From the NCBI GenBank assembly GCA_026874595.1, contig CM049309.1, forward strand, positions 73,392,426-73,456,425: DNA of 64,000 nucleotides, read 5' to 3'. The DNA is from Sipunculus nudus. Lineage: Eukaryota > Annelida > Sipuncula > Golfingiida > Sipunculidae. Each line of letters opens with the position of its first letter. Position 1 is the stretch's first letter. The notes beneath the pieces were generated by a model. That model saw only the letters and a program-made list of their open reading frames with translations. It did no database searches and was not told the DNA's origin. The translations under genes were made by a program, and so were the position numbers. Below are positions 38,201 through 49,946 of the stretch, in pieces.

Positions 38201-40341
38201 ATTCAGTTACGGGATCTTTACCTTGGAATCAGTTCTCGATTCAATTCTTACTTGAGTAGACTTATTTGCAGACTTAAAATAAAAGCAATATTTTTGAAAA
38301 ATGAATGTTATTGTTATTAAATTTCAGTAAATAAAAAAAATGTACCTCTCCCTCTGTTCGTCGCCGCCACATGCAAGTGGAGTGATCCACCAGCGAATGT
38401 TTAAAAGTAGATTTAGGGCACATATACGGTGAAGAACTTTGGCACCACACCCTTCTCTGTCAGATTTTTGAGCTCACAGAGGACTTCTCAAAAAAGAATT
38501 GGTACAGAGGTTAAAAATTGAGGGTTTGCAATTCAAAACATGGATTCTTTGATGCATTTTTACATCCCTAGACCATAACCTCCACTAGTAAGGCAGTATC
38601 CTTTGAATTTAACTGAATGTTTACCAGGGGTGTAATAGGCTATGTATGAACTTAGGGATGCTATGTAAAATTATGTCACTCCGGCATCTTTTTCAGAAGA
38701 CCTGCAAGATCCACTGTACTAATGCATATATATGTCTGCCAGTTCACGCATGCTGTGGTTGTCTTTCTGTTCACAAGGGTTTCAAATTTGGATATTAGCA
38801 GAAGGAAATTATCATGAAAAGTTTAAACCTACGTGAATAAGAGACCCCAGCATCTAAAGCAAGTCAAAGCTTGATATTGTGAATATTAATAGATCTCTTT
38901 AATACACATATACATGCAAATGGAAACCCAGCTAAAATTTGTGTTTCGGAAATTTACCAGTGTCCATGATAACAACAATGTTTGACAGCTGGAATAAACA
39001 TATCAAAGGCTTCCCTGTTTTTATGATGTCATGAATATTTTTATTCATAATAGTGTAATTGAAAATAGATTAAAATAATAGTGTTGCTCAAAGGCACCAT
39101 TATAAGAATGGTTATTTCATTTTGCATCCTTTTGGCACTCCTCCTTTATGTACCATCTTAAGATTTGACAGATATATTTGCATAACCATGCTCCTAGATT
39201 TCAGTTTAAAATAAATAGATATATAATCCAGCTTTGCATAAATATTACTGAACTCCTTACAAAAAATCTATGTACAGTTGAACTCGTTCATCCATTCATG
39301 TGGCAAAGTTTGGCTTTCAACTGTTAAACCTTTAAAAAAAAGTTACCAAAAGAAAAAAATCATGTATCTGCTTTAAGGCAGATTAAAGAGAAGAAAGTAA
39401 AAGATTTATGGTATCTTTGACATTTAGGCCTTTGGATTTTCCCCCCATGAAATGCTTTACTAAGAAATCCATCAGTCCAGTTCAATTTAATTTAATTTAA
39501 AGTTTGATTTAATCAAATAGGATTGATAACTGTCTCATAGCAAATGATCCATTTATATCAATCGTTATTTATCTCAAAACCATGAAATTTAAGTATTAAT
39601 TGCAGTATGCTCAGGATTTAATTTCAAGAAACCTCAAAGGTGATTCAGAATTTTTAATTTAACTTAGGATTGGACAAACATTTACTGGAATTCTTGGTTA
39701 AACCACAAATTGTGCAAAGTATATGATTCACTAGGATTCTTGGAAAAATTGAAGGCCATAAATATTAAGTTGTACGCAAGGTAGGCAATATATAAGTCGA
39801 TACATATAAGGAATAAATCTGCTAAAAACAACTGTCTTCCCATGACAGTCTCAAAAAGCAAGGATAGGAATTGAAATAACATAGCCATGTCTTGCCACAG
39901 TTCTAGGAGAAAAAAAACTATAAATAACTGGTATTGGTCTCTTGAGATAATGGGAATAAGGGAGGCTTGATAGCTGTGAGGAATGGAGAATCCCAAAGAG
40001 GGGATCTTGTTACAGGGTGTAACCTGTGTCTGCCTCAGGTGTGGGCTTCCTGCGAGGCTAAGTGGCCCATTAACCAGTTCCTCAGATTCATACCAGGGGG
40101 CAGTGGCTGCCATTGGAGTGAATTTGTGGACTTCTCAAATGAGAATACATGTAGTTAAAGTTCTAGATTTGTACTGAAAGTGTCACATGTTTAATCTGAA
40201 CATAGAACTAGAATATTTTAACTGCATGGGAATACCATGAAAAGCTTGACTGGCCACAGTTAATATGAGTGCATTATATAAGGATGGGAAGATTGGGGTC
40301 GTACCTTATATATATGAATCCACTTCTATAAGTTTGTAGTA
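35287..40341 (+). other. Presumed intron, nothing supported
   Basis: A minus-strand frame of 143 codons at 39682-40113 ends in AT-rich, hydrophobic text, has no domain, and is best treated as chance. No repeats with clear ends were noticed. Confidence 0.4.
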
Positions 40342-40690
40342 TAAGCCAAAATAATAAAAAGGTATGGTTCTCAGGCACTTTTTTTCAGAAATCAATGCGG
40401 GTGGGCGTTTTTTTTTTATTTTAATTTTTTTGGTATGTTTCGATAAAAATGTCAAATGATAAGGGAAAAGCTTGAAAAAAGCTTGAAAAGCTTTATTTTG
40501 CTAAATAAGTAAAAGCACTACAAAACAAAGGACATCGTATGGTTTTATCTTCTTGAAAGAAATATCGGAGCGGCAGCAGCTCAAAATTGGAAAGTTTTTA
40601 TTGAAAATCAAAATCAAAATTTTTGATGCGGGGGTTTAAAATTGATGCGGGCAGTGCCTGAGAACCATACCTTTAATTTTTTTTGGCCTA
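40342..40690. mobile_element. ~350 bp MITE with ~35 bp inverted ends
   Basis: The left arm 'gccaaaataataaaaaggta' then 'tggttctcaggcact' is mirrored at the right by 'agtgcctgagaaccatacct' then 'ttaattttttttggc'. The inner 21 bases (AAGGTATGGTTCTCAGGCACT) match perfectly. TA lies at both outer borders. Further in, 'aatgcgggtgggcg' and 'gatgcgggggtt' recur. No coding potential. A TA target would fit Tc1/mariner or similar, but the family is unknown. Confidence 0.7.
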
Positions 40691-41770
40691 ATGTGACCTT
40701 TCACCATGTCTTTATTCCAGAAGTTGCATATATTTAGATTAAATAAAGTGGCATTTTGTTTATTTTCTTAAATTTGAATAAAAAACTTGTAAACTGGATT
40801 TAAAAATATGTGAAATCGTATTTTGTGGAAACATACACACTGATTGATATAGGTAAAAATAAGAACTTATTAAAAGGAATGGTATTTGCAGATTATAAAT
40901 TATTCAGTAGTACTGGCAAATTTTGTCATTAAATACCACCGATTGTTTTGCTTATTTTTTGGGTAAATAAAATTCCTTAAATGTCCACTTGTCCAGCAGT
41001 CTAAATGTTTGACAAGAAGGGGTTTTTCATAGCATTTACATATTTAAAGACTGGCCTTGCTTTCAGAACAAATATTTGTAGACAGCATGAACAAGCTTTA
41101 GGGATAAAATATTTAATAATCTAAGGTATTTGATAAAAGCAGTCCTATTCAATAGCACTTTCACATAAAAATGAAGAGATATAAATAGGTCACTTTATTG
41201 ACCTTCACTTAACAGAGCACTGCCAGTAAACAGTAAACAAACTTGGTATCATTAAGTACATATATACTTAATCCTGTTATTTGCACTAGGACATGGCTGC
41301 ATATTTTAAAGTTCCTTTTTACAAGGGCCATTACCTTGGGGGACCAAATCAACAGTGTCAACATTATTGGCAGCTTTTGCAATATTTAGATGCATTTCAG
41401 GTTCATCCATTTAAATATGCATGGGTTGCCATGAAGATACCATAGACAGAAATGGTTTATTAATATTTTCAGAAATTTTCTCCAGAATAATGGTGCGTGA
41501 TGTTTTAATATTTTAAGTGAATTCCGCATATTTTTAACTGGCTTCTATCCAGGGAATATGATTGTCTGTCAATGATTTTATTCAAATACAAAAAAAAAAT
41601 CCAGGTGACTGAATGTTCATTCAGCACATATTACTTTTGTACAGTCTAGATCTCTTATTTATATATATTTATTTCAGTACCAGTAAAGAATTATATTTAT
41701 GAAGAAACTTCTTTAGAATGCTGGAGTCCAGTCTAAATGTTAATCCACATGTGATGAAAAAAGGCATTGA
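40691..41770 (+). other. Presumed intron
   Basis: AT-rich with no feature recognised. Confidence 0.4.
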
Positions 41771-42044
41771 ACAAGTTACAAAATCTGCATCTGAGAGGAG
41801 ATTGGGAAGAAAGGCAGGTGTCCTGAGAGAATAACATCATGGCTTAAAACGATGTTGTGTTGATGTGTCACAAAACTGTGGAGATTTCTTTATCATTCAC
41901 GTAGTTACAAACAAGTTACGAAATCTGCATCTGAGAGGAGATTGGGAAGAAAGGCAGGTGTCCTGAGAGAATAACATCATGGCTTAAAACGATGTTGTGT
42001 TGATGTGTCACAAAACTGTGGAGATTTCTTTATCATTCACGTAG
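41771..42044 (+). repeat. Near-perfect 140 bp tandem duplication
   Basis: The block starting 'acaagttacaaaatctgcat' (41771) is repeated from 41911 as 'acaagttacgaaatctgcat' and stays identical through 'ttatcattcacgtag' (41904 and 42044). I saw a single base difference. Two copies only. It is either a very recent duplication or an assembly artefact. Neither copy codes for protein. Confidence 0.9.
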
Positions 42045-42719
42045 CAGCCAAAACCCTGCCTGGCTATGACCATACAGAGCAGTTGAGGCTGTGTCAGTTT
42101 AAGCACAATGATAAATAGATCTCCTGTGATCTAAATAACAAACCAGCCACTCTCTTGATAGGCCTGAACCTACATCAGGTATTGCCAGCGTTGTGTGTTT
42201 TGCAACGCGTTTCCATAGGAACCATTCGTTTTTGGTTTTGTATGGGATTATTACAGGCGTCCTGTTTAGCCAGGATCTAGTGGGAATTCTGTGAAAAGGG
42301 GGAAGGGGAGGTACTCTTTTGTAATAATAACACACAAGATTTACCCAATATCTTCCATTCAAATGGGTGTGTTTCATTTTCATTATATGACATGAGAAGA
42401 AACGTATTTATGTCCCTTTGGAGAACAAATTGTAATAAAAAAAAATCATTTTCAGGGTATGTTTTCATTTTAGTTATAACATCAATGCAGCAAAGTGTCA
42501 GGGTGATGGTTGTGTTTTTGCTCAGTTTATATTCAGTTACCTTGGCTACGGCAGTTGGTTTTCCAACCTGCCATTATTAAGTTGGCGTTTTTGTAACCAC
42601 CTGGGATTTTTACCTTGTAGGGAATCAACCTACCATGTTAAATATTTAGCTACTATTTGTACACCCCCAGAACCATTGGTTTCTCGAAACATTAGGCCAG
42701 TTATTTTAAAAAGTCATTG
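42045..42719 (+). other. Presumed intron
   Basis: Minus-strand frames at 42099-42468 have no supporting splice or domain signal. Nothing else was seen. Confidence 0.35.
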
Positions 42720-42738
42720 TATAAATATATATTATATA

Positions 42739-42797
<59 letters not shown>
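42720..42797. repeat. (TA)n microsatellite
   Basis: Long AT alternation with two interrupting G bases ('atgtatatat'), about 78 bp. Confidence 0.9.
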
Positions 42798-42939
42798 AGG
42801 GTTTTAATAACAGTTTAAATGTTTTGTACCTCCTGTGCAAACATGGGATAGCAGTATTTGAAATCTGAACTTCAGGCCAGAAGGCTCCAGGCTTCTTCAC
42901 AATTTTTATCCCAGTATTGGATACCTGAAAGAGACACCT

Positions 42940-43425
42940 GTAGCATTGAACAGTATTAGATGTAAATAGTATAGATATAACCATTATCATACAAATTATA
43001 GAAGAACTAGATTTATCTGCCATCAGATCACACATAAAGTAGGTAGCTCTAGCTTATAGAAGATCTAAATGAATCAAAGGGGATGGATATTAGCAATTTT
43101 TACAATACGTTAGGGAGATATATACAAGCACTATCAGACAATACATGAAAGGAGTAGATTTAGCTGGTATTAGATAATATATAGTGGGAGGAAGATACAG
43201 CTTGTATTAGTTAATGTAGCAGGGAGGCAGATTTTGCTACTATTAGATGATATATAAGAGAGGCAGATTTTAGCCTTTATTAGACAATACGTTAGGGAGG
43301 CAAATTTTATTACCAGACAGTACATACAGGGGTTGGATTTAAATGGTATTAAACAATACACAAGAGAACCAGACTGAGCCAGTATCAGACAGTACATGGG
43401 ATGTAGTTCAGCTGGTATCAGACTT
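42940..43425. repeat. ~36 bp minisatellite, about twelve degenerate units
   Basis: On the plus strand each unit resembles 'tattagacaatacataggga' then 'ggcagatttagctgg'. Examples begin near 43132, 43168, 43205, 43241 and 43278. Because most units are near 36 bp, the minus-strand frame stays open (43170-43541) and shows 12-residue repeats of YCLI-x-KS type. No start context, splice sites or conserved domain make this a gene. The periodic frame is probably a by-product. Confidence 0.65.
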
Positions 43426-45758
43426 CTGGAGTGTGTGCCAGCCCAGCTCATCTTGGGTTTCTGCAAATTCCTGGTTGCTGACTGTCCATGGTTGCCAAGG
43501 AGATGTGTAAACACACACCTTACAAATGATACTGGCTTCATATGTATGTTTGTATGATGAATATGAGCAGTGTGTATTTCTGCTAATCAGGACTATTTGA
43601 AAGGGGGGGGGGGGGGTTTATCCTTCTCACCGTTGCCCTCTGGGTTTATTATTGTGAATTCTGAAAATTTGTTGACTTTTAATGTTGTAGTTTTTGTCCT
43701 CTGCTCAAAAGTAGTGTTTTGGGTTCTTAAATTCAGTTATTTCAACATTGAGTCAGACCACAGGATAGGCATGGATATTTCCTTAAATCAGGTCCGGGGT
43801 ACAATACCAGAGCTTTCTTATATATATATATATATAAACCCAGGTCCTGCTCATGTCTGTTATTTTGGTATACAATGAATCATTTGAAATACCATAATAA
43901 AGTAATTCTGTTATATATAATTTTGACATATTACAGCTTATCAAATGCCATTCGCCTTCTTTTAAATCTGATTTTGCTGTTGTAAAAAAAATATTTTATT
44001 CATAATTCATTAAGTTCACAAAATTAGAAATCCAGGAACAAATTCTCAGTTCCAAGAATTGATCTCACCAACTGTGTTTGGCTCTGTTTATAAATAAAAC
44101 CAGTAAACCCTTCTAGTTTCACTTGATGTATTAATTTTAAAGCAGCTTATAGTTTTTCATTATGATGCATGTCATTCTTAAAAATCCAGACTTGTACTGT
44201 ACTCAAACCTTTCAAGGGCAAATTCTTAATCAAACAAATGTGCATGTTTTTTAGAAGTACTTGTGGAACATATGTGTAAGTCTGATCATGCAGTGTATTG
44301 CCAACAGAAAAACAAGATGACACAGTTATTTTGCTCTTTGCTGTCAGTGTATCTGACAAAAAATGATGAGTCTGAGATTGGTATGGCCGAAAGGTTCGTG
44401 AGGATTGCAGTATTCCGGCATCATATCAGCTGATCCAGTTTACTGTCATTGAAATAAATGTCATTGAACATAATTCGTCAGTTTTTTATGTGCTGTATCT
44501 GATACTGTGTGGCCTGAGGATTGTGTTGGCACGACAACGTAAGCCTTAGCGATTAAAGTGCAGTAAAGAAATTTAAGACTAGCCCACAGTATTTTGTTTG
44601 GATCATGAAATCCTTACATAGAGATGGAGCCTTTATGAAAGTCTGCCACCTTGAACTTAGTTTATATAGTTATTCATCTTTACATGAACTTTGCCAAACA
44701 AAGACTTTATGGAAGTTGAAGTATTAAAGAAATATAAAAAAATATATATATTTTAAAAATACACAGAAAGATTTGTTATTGTCATTCTAGCTGTCTGGAT
44801 CAGGCTTGTGGTTTGTGTGAATGACAGTAAATCATCAAGACCAGTGTTCATGTGGTGGAAGCTTAATTATTATTAATGAACCACATAGAATATTAATGCA
44901 ATTGAATCTGTTGAATGCATTAAAATATATATATATATCCCTTTCATCAGTGATCATTTATAAATATTTTTGATGATATTATGGTATTAAAGTTAAGTGA
45001 ATATTAATTTTGCAAACAATATCCAGGAACTTAGGTGCCTAAATGTCTTTGTATATTCCTGTTTTTTGGTCCACATTTTGTCTCTGACCTTTTGAACCAT
45101 AGAATAAATTTTCTTTTTAAGAACTATAAAATCACTTGTCATCAAGAACAAATTCTGTACAGTTCAATACATTCTTGGAGTGTAACTGAGAACTGTTTAT
45201 ACTCTATATATAGTTATTTACTTTTTGACTCATCTTGCATGCCTTAACAAAGTGAAACAGGATTTAAACATATTCTTTACCTGAAAATTGCATATGGCAG
45301 TTAATTCAGGAACGAGGGATTCTATTGTCTGTAGTGTTTGTTCATTGCCTGGACAGCCAGGCTGTGTATATTTGCCCATACCTGGGTTTATTCCTTTGAA
45401 AAGGTTTTTGAAGAAGGTGAGTGGCGGTGGGCGTTATACAGTTCTTAAGAGTTCAAGCAAACTTGAGTTAAGTAGCGTGTGACCTATGTAAAGAACAGTG
45501 ACACTGGCTGAGTAAATGCTAGTGTATACATGCGTGTGTGTGTATGTGCAAGAGTTGCATGACTTGCTTGGTCATATCTGGAGGTGGCTTGTAGCTACTG
45601 ACTTCAAATCTGTCTTAACTATCTTTTTCTAGTCATCTTGATTCTTTCCTTCACCTGGTAACCCTGGGTCCTACACACTTCAAATCCAATTTTCCTATAT
45701 CCATGAGCGAGAGTCTTGTTTTCTACTGCACTAATGAGTTTTCTTTCTTTCTTTCCAG
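43426..45758 (+). other. Presumed intron
   Basis: It contains a G-run near 43602-43616 and short TA runs near 43820 and 44925. No exon or transposon was recognised. The last bases form a strong polypyrimidine tract ('tttctttctttctttccag'). Confidence 0.45.
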
Positions 45759-45786
45759 TCTTGGCGATCTAACCTCAGGGACTAAG
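45759..45786 (+). CDS. Candidate 28 bp micro-exon
   Basis: A strong acceptor ('ctttctttctttccag') and a strong donor (AAG|GTATGT) bound 28 bp. Only one of three frames is open: the one needing two bases carried in. That is the phase delivered by 34978-35010, or directly by 12248 or 24431. It then reads LGDLTSGTK after a shared glycine codon and leaves phase 0. The other two frames meet TAA. This phase agreement is the best evidence that these small exons form one transcript. Confidence 0.45.
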
Positions 45787-46977
45787 GTATGTTCCCTTGC
45801 CTTTTTTTCTGGGCTGATTAGTTTTAATTCCTTTGTTTAATTTAGAGCTGTATTTAAGTCAATTAGGGCGCACATTTTTGTATCCGCTTCCCTATTTTGC
45901 ACATAAGCTATGTATTTTAATTTGTAATTGCCTATATGTTGATTTATTTTTCTCCCCTTAAACTGTGGTAATTTCAGCTTTCTACCATATATATATGCTT
46001 TCAATTCTGTAAATAAATATATCTGTGTACATATTTCCCTGTAAATGAGGAATAATGGATTGTGACCGCTGTCGGTCACCTGCACTTATCGCCATTGAGT
46101 GATTTGATGATTGAACTAAATATTTGAGGTAGGTAAGTATGTAGATCTACAACTATATGTGCGTGTTAGAAGAACCGAAGATCATAAAATAAAGCAGTGA
46201 TGCAAAGACATGGTATAATGACCAGATCACAAAATAAAATTGTGATGCTACATATATATGGTAATTATGGTACGAGGTCTACAAAATACAATATGAATAT
46301 GCAGTGTTCATGGAGTGGGGCTCACTGATCTGATAATAAAAATAAACATACCATGTATGTTGTATTAAAATCACAGGTCACAGAACAAAATGAACATACA
46401 TTGTACATCCATGTGTAATGATCGCAGGTTATAAGTAAATGAACGTTAGGAGGGACACAGATCACTAAAAAATGGAGAAACATTTAACATGGTAGTACTT
46501 TGGATTTTGGAGTATAAAAGTCTGGTTTTGATACATTCCCACGCTACAGGGAATGGTATAAACTCCACCCACATTTCCAAATAGGGCTGCTGTTGATACA
46601 TTAAAAAGAATGGGGCAATACAGAAAATAAAATTCAAAACATGCGTGATCTTCTTTATATAGTTATTTCACATGGTTTAGTTTCTTCTGAAAGAGAAACA
46701 GCACATCAGAGGTAGGTAAGTAGAGTCTTCCTAAGTGTCCATCAAGTGTATGGTGGCTCTTACATTTTCTCACCCCCTTTTTTGAGCATATATTGCGTCC
46801 TAACATTTTATTAGAACTTACATCACAAATATATGTTGGATAAATCGTTATAGAATATGACCGAACATTTTGCAGTTGTTGAGCTTAACCTCAAAATTAT
46901 CTGAACAAAGATATCTAAACAAAGAGTGAAGAAAATATATGAACAAAATACCTGAACAAAGTAACTATCTATCACAG
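45787..46977 (+). other. Presumed intron
   Basis: AT-rich, with no supported feature. Minus-strand frames of 60-80 codons are unremarkable. Confidence 0.4.
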
Positions 46978-48259
46978 CAATTGTATATGTCAAGGCCCAG
47001 ATCGTGATCTGGTCGGATCTAAGATCTGTCCAGCCCAAATTGTGATTGCAGTTCAGGCCGGCCCAAACTGCGATCGCAATCCAGGCTGGCCAGATGTTAG
47101 ATCAGTCAAGCCCAGATTGTGATCGCAGTTTAGTCCGGTCAAGAATGCAATCCTGTCTTTCTTGCTTCTACAAGATCTGTCCAGCCAAGATTGCGATCCT
47201 AAACTTGACCAGCCCATATTGTGATCCATGCTTTTACTATCACAGGAGTGAAACATTGGTTGTTTTACTAACTCATTTGTTATTGCATGGTACCATTTCC
47301 CCATAATAAATACAATTATAATAGAAAAAGGCACCTATCACTCCTTCCTCTCACAGGAGTGAAACATGGGATGGTTCAGCAACTCATTTAGTATTGCATG
47401 GTACCATGTTCATATAATAAATACAATTATAATACAAATAGGTACATGCAAAAAAGGCTGCTTGTTGAAAAAGGTAAAAAATGAAACAACTGGGCAGTTG
47501 CTAAAATGCAAAGCCCATGTAAGGCATCAATCCCAAGTAATTATTATGAACTTAACCTTGAGGCTTTCATCTAAATATTTTACTTTCAGCCATCATGTAA
47601 CTTTTAAAAGATCAATATATATTTAAAGACCTTAATACTATGTATTATATATTTGTTACCAGTAGCTGTTCTGTTTGACTCGTTATTGGATTTGATCTGA
47701 TTAATTAGTTACCTATTCATGGTGCCTGAAATCTTGTGATCTTTGTTGTGTACTATGATAGATTGACATTACTTGACATATAAGTGTGCTACTGAAGTTG
47801 CTTTTGAAATGTTTTATGTAACACAGTTTTATAAGTATGATAAAATGAATTTTGATTCAAAATGACTTTATATTTTTATGAACATTTATAAAAATGTATT
47901 TTCATTAGTTCATTGTGCCTTTTTGTTTTATAATTGTATTTATTATGGGGAAATGGTACCATGCAATACCAAATGAGTTGGTATAACATCCGATGTTTCA
48001 CTCCTGTGATAGTAAAAGCATAGATCACAATATGGGCTGGTCAAGTTTAGGATCCCAGATTGTGATCCTTAAGCAAGAAAGACAGGATCGCAATCTGGGC
48101 CGGACTAAACTGCGATCACAATCTGGGCTGGACGTATCTGAGATCTGGCCAGCCTGGATTGTGATCGCAGTTTGGGCCAACCTGAACTGCGATCGCAATT
48201 TGGGCTGGACAGATCTAACATCTGTCCAGATCACAGTCTGGGCCTTGACATATACATTG
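46978..48259. mobile_element. Foldback element with ~350 bp inverted arms
   Basis: The left arm (about 46978-47337) and right arm (about 47913-48259) are inverted copies. 'gtatatgtcaaggcccagat' opens the left arm and 'tctgggccttgacatatac' closes the right. 'gcttttactatcacaggagt' on the left answers 'actcctgtgatagtaaaagc' on the right. The outer two-thirds of each arm consists of repeated units of the type 'cccagattgtgatcgcagtt', some perfectly palindromic (TGCGATCGCA at 47069 and 48188). The central ~575 bp is AT-rich and holds no transposase. Frames at 47046-47334 and 47993-48268 read through the arms only because the units lack stops. Long arms made of short repeats resemble Foldback-type elements in general form, but I do not recognise the family. 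Confidence 0.8.
47240..47446 (+). repeat. Direct duplication at the inner end of the left foldback arm
   Basis: 'tcacaggagtgaaacattgg' at 47240 recurs as 'tcacaggagtgaaacatggg' at 47351, 111 bp on. Both continue through 'gtattgcatggtaccat' and 'ataataaatacaattataat'. With the inverted copy at about 47915-48010 the element has three versions of this block. Confidence 0.7.
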
Positions 48260-49946
48260 GTAGTTTAAAAAAAAATCAGGTTTCCAATTTTCTAAGTTGA
48301 TAATACTGGCACCCATAGGGGCTGTAATTCCTGTCCATTGCTAGTTTTATTATATTGCTTTAGAAGACAAGCCCATGACCTGGCCAAAACCCAGCTGGTC
48401 AGCAAATCTCGTGATGATGAAGTTATGAAATTGCATTCAACATTGTGTAAGGGCTTTATCCAAGCAGATGTAGATTAATTTACCCCTCAATACAAGTAAG
48501 GTTTTCACAGGTTTCCAAAGGTATGGACTCTCATGGTACCAGGGGCTTGCATGTGTGACTAGAATAACGTGAGCCGGCATGAAAGACTTAAAACACAGAA
48601 AGGTCAGGGACCCTATTTGTCGCTGTCCCAGTGACAGCACAGTAATAAACCAGTCAATGACTGACTGGAATGTCTCTGTTCAAGCCAGCTTGACCCGCCT
48701 TGCAGGCTTCCTGTATTACACATTTTGCTCCAGTTTAGAGGTTGCTTCTGTTACAGAGGGTTCTCTGGTCTTTATGTCCTCATCTGTTGGCTTCTGAGTG
48801 ACAGCAAGTGGCATCACTTTATGTTGTTACTGGAGTTGTATGATTAACTGTGTTCTTGTAAATGCTCCGTGGTATCATCAAGAGCAAACCAAATCTGGAC
48901 ACATACTGTTCAGGTGTGTATGTAGAATTTACTATCACATTAGCTTATGTTCAGCTGATGAATGTGTAACATTGACCAGTGGCCTTGTGGTAAATAAATA
49001 AATAATCATAATATAAATAATAATAAAAACTGATAATAATAGTAACAACAAAAGTTTTTAGAGAATAAAATTTTTAATTATATAGAGATATCAGGGCCTT
49101 TGGTTCTTGGGGTACAAATATCCAATGGAATGCACACATTTCTGGCTACAGGACCAGCTAGTTTCACCTTGTCATAGTCACTGACCCCTACCAGCTGCCT
49201 CAAACAAACCAGACAGCTCTGTTAACAATTCACTGACAATTGACCCATATATTTCACTATTATCAAATAATCTTATAATAACACAATTTCTAATCATATA
49301 ATGAGTTTACAATGACAAAATTAAAACGAAGGTTGTTTGAAATAACCATTTAAAATTTGATACAGTTGCCTCTCCTGGAACACTTCAAACTCAATAGGAC
49401 TCTTGTACATTTTGGCTTGAGCATTCTGGACTCTTCAAATTTTCTTCCTTTTAAAAACCCTAAGGTATATATAATCCCATCCATTTAAAAATTTAGGTGG
49501 AGAGAAATTGAAGTTTTTCCACTCTGTCTTAGTTGAGATGATGGCTTGTGCAACAGGTTTGTTGGCATCTGTTGTGCTGTGTGAGGGGTCTTGGTGGGTT
49601 TTCGTGTGGTGTCCTCTTAACACCAGCTGTTTATGGCTGGCAGCCAGGTTTAATACCCATTAACTACCACCTGCGGAGCCCTTATCCAGGGACACCAAGT
49701 TTTTATTTTTTCACCCTCTCAAGTGCACAGGCTTACTTGTAAGTTCTTGCTGGTAAGGAATAAAATGTTTTTAAAAAATATTTTAAAATAATAAATACTG
49801 CAGGTTGTTTGTTTGTATAGTGTATGCTCTTTTGTGGTCTTTTATTTTCTGGTCTGTTGATATTATAGCAGCTATGGACATTTTTCTTCCACAGAATAAA
49901 TTCGAGATGGCTCTGCACAAAATTGAAATCTTGGATATCATTGTTT
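48260..49946 (+). other. Presumed intron
   Basis: Open frames at 48579-49001 and 49548-49742 lack paired splice sites in frame. Nothing else was recognised. Confidence 0.35.

Noticed and set aside
40008-40038. Possible tiny exon after 'cttgttacag' and before CAG|GTGTGG
   Set aside because: The acceptor lacks a good pyrimidine tract and the piece has no phase support from the other candidate exons.
39682-40113. Minus-strand open frame of 143 codons with hydrophobic stretches
   Set aside because: The hydrophobic text comes from AT-rich DNA. No domain, no start support, and overlapping plus-strand frames are equally open.
47046-47334. Overlapping 86- and 93-codon frames on both strands
   Set aside because: Both are translations of the inverted arm of the foldback element, and mirrored frames exist at 47993-48268.
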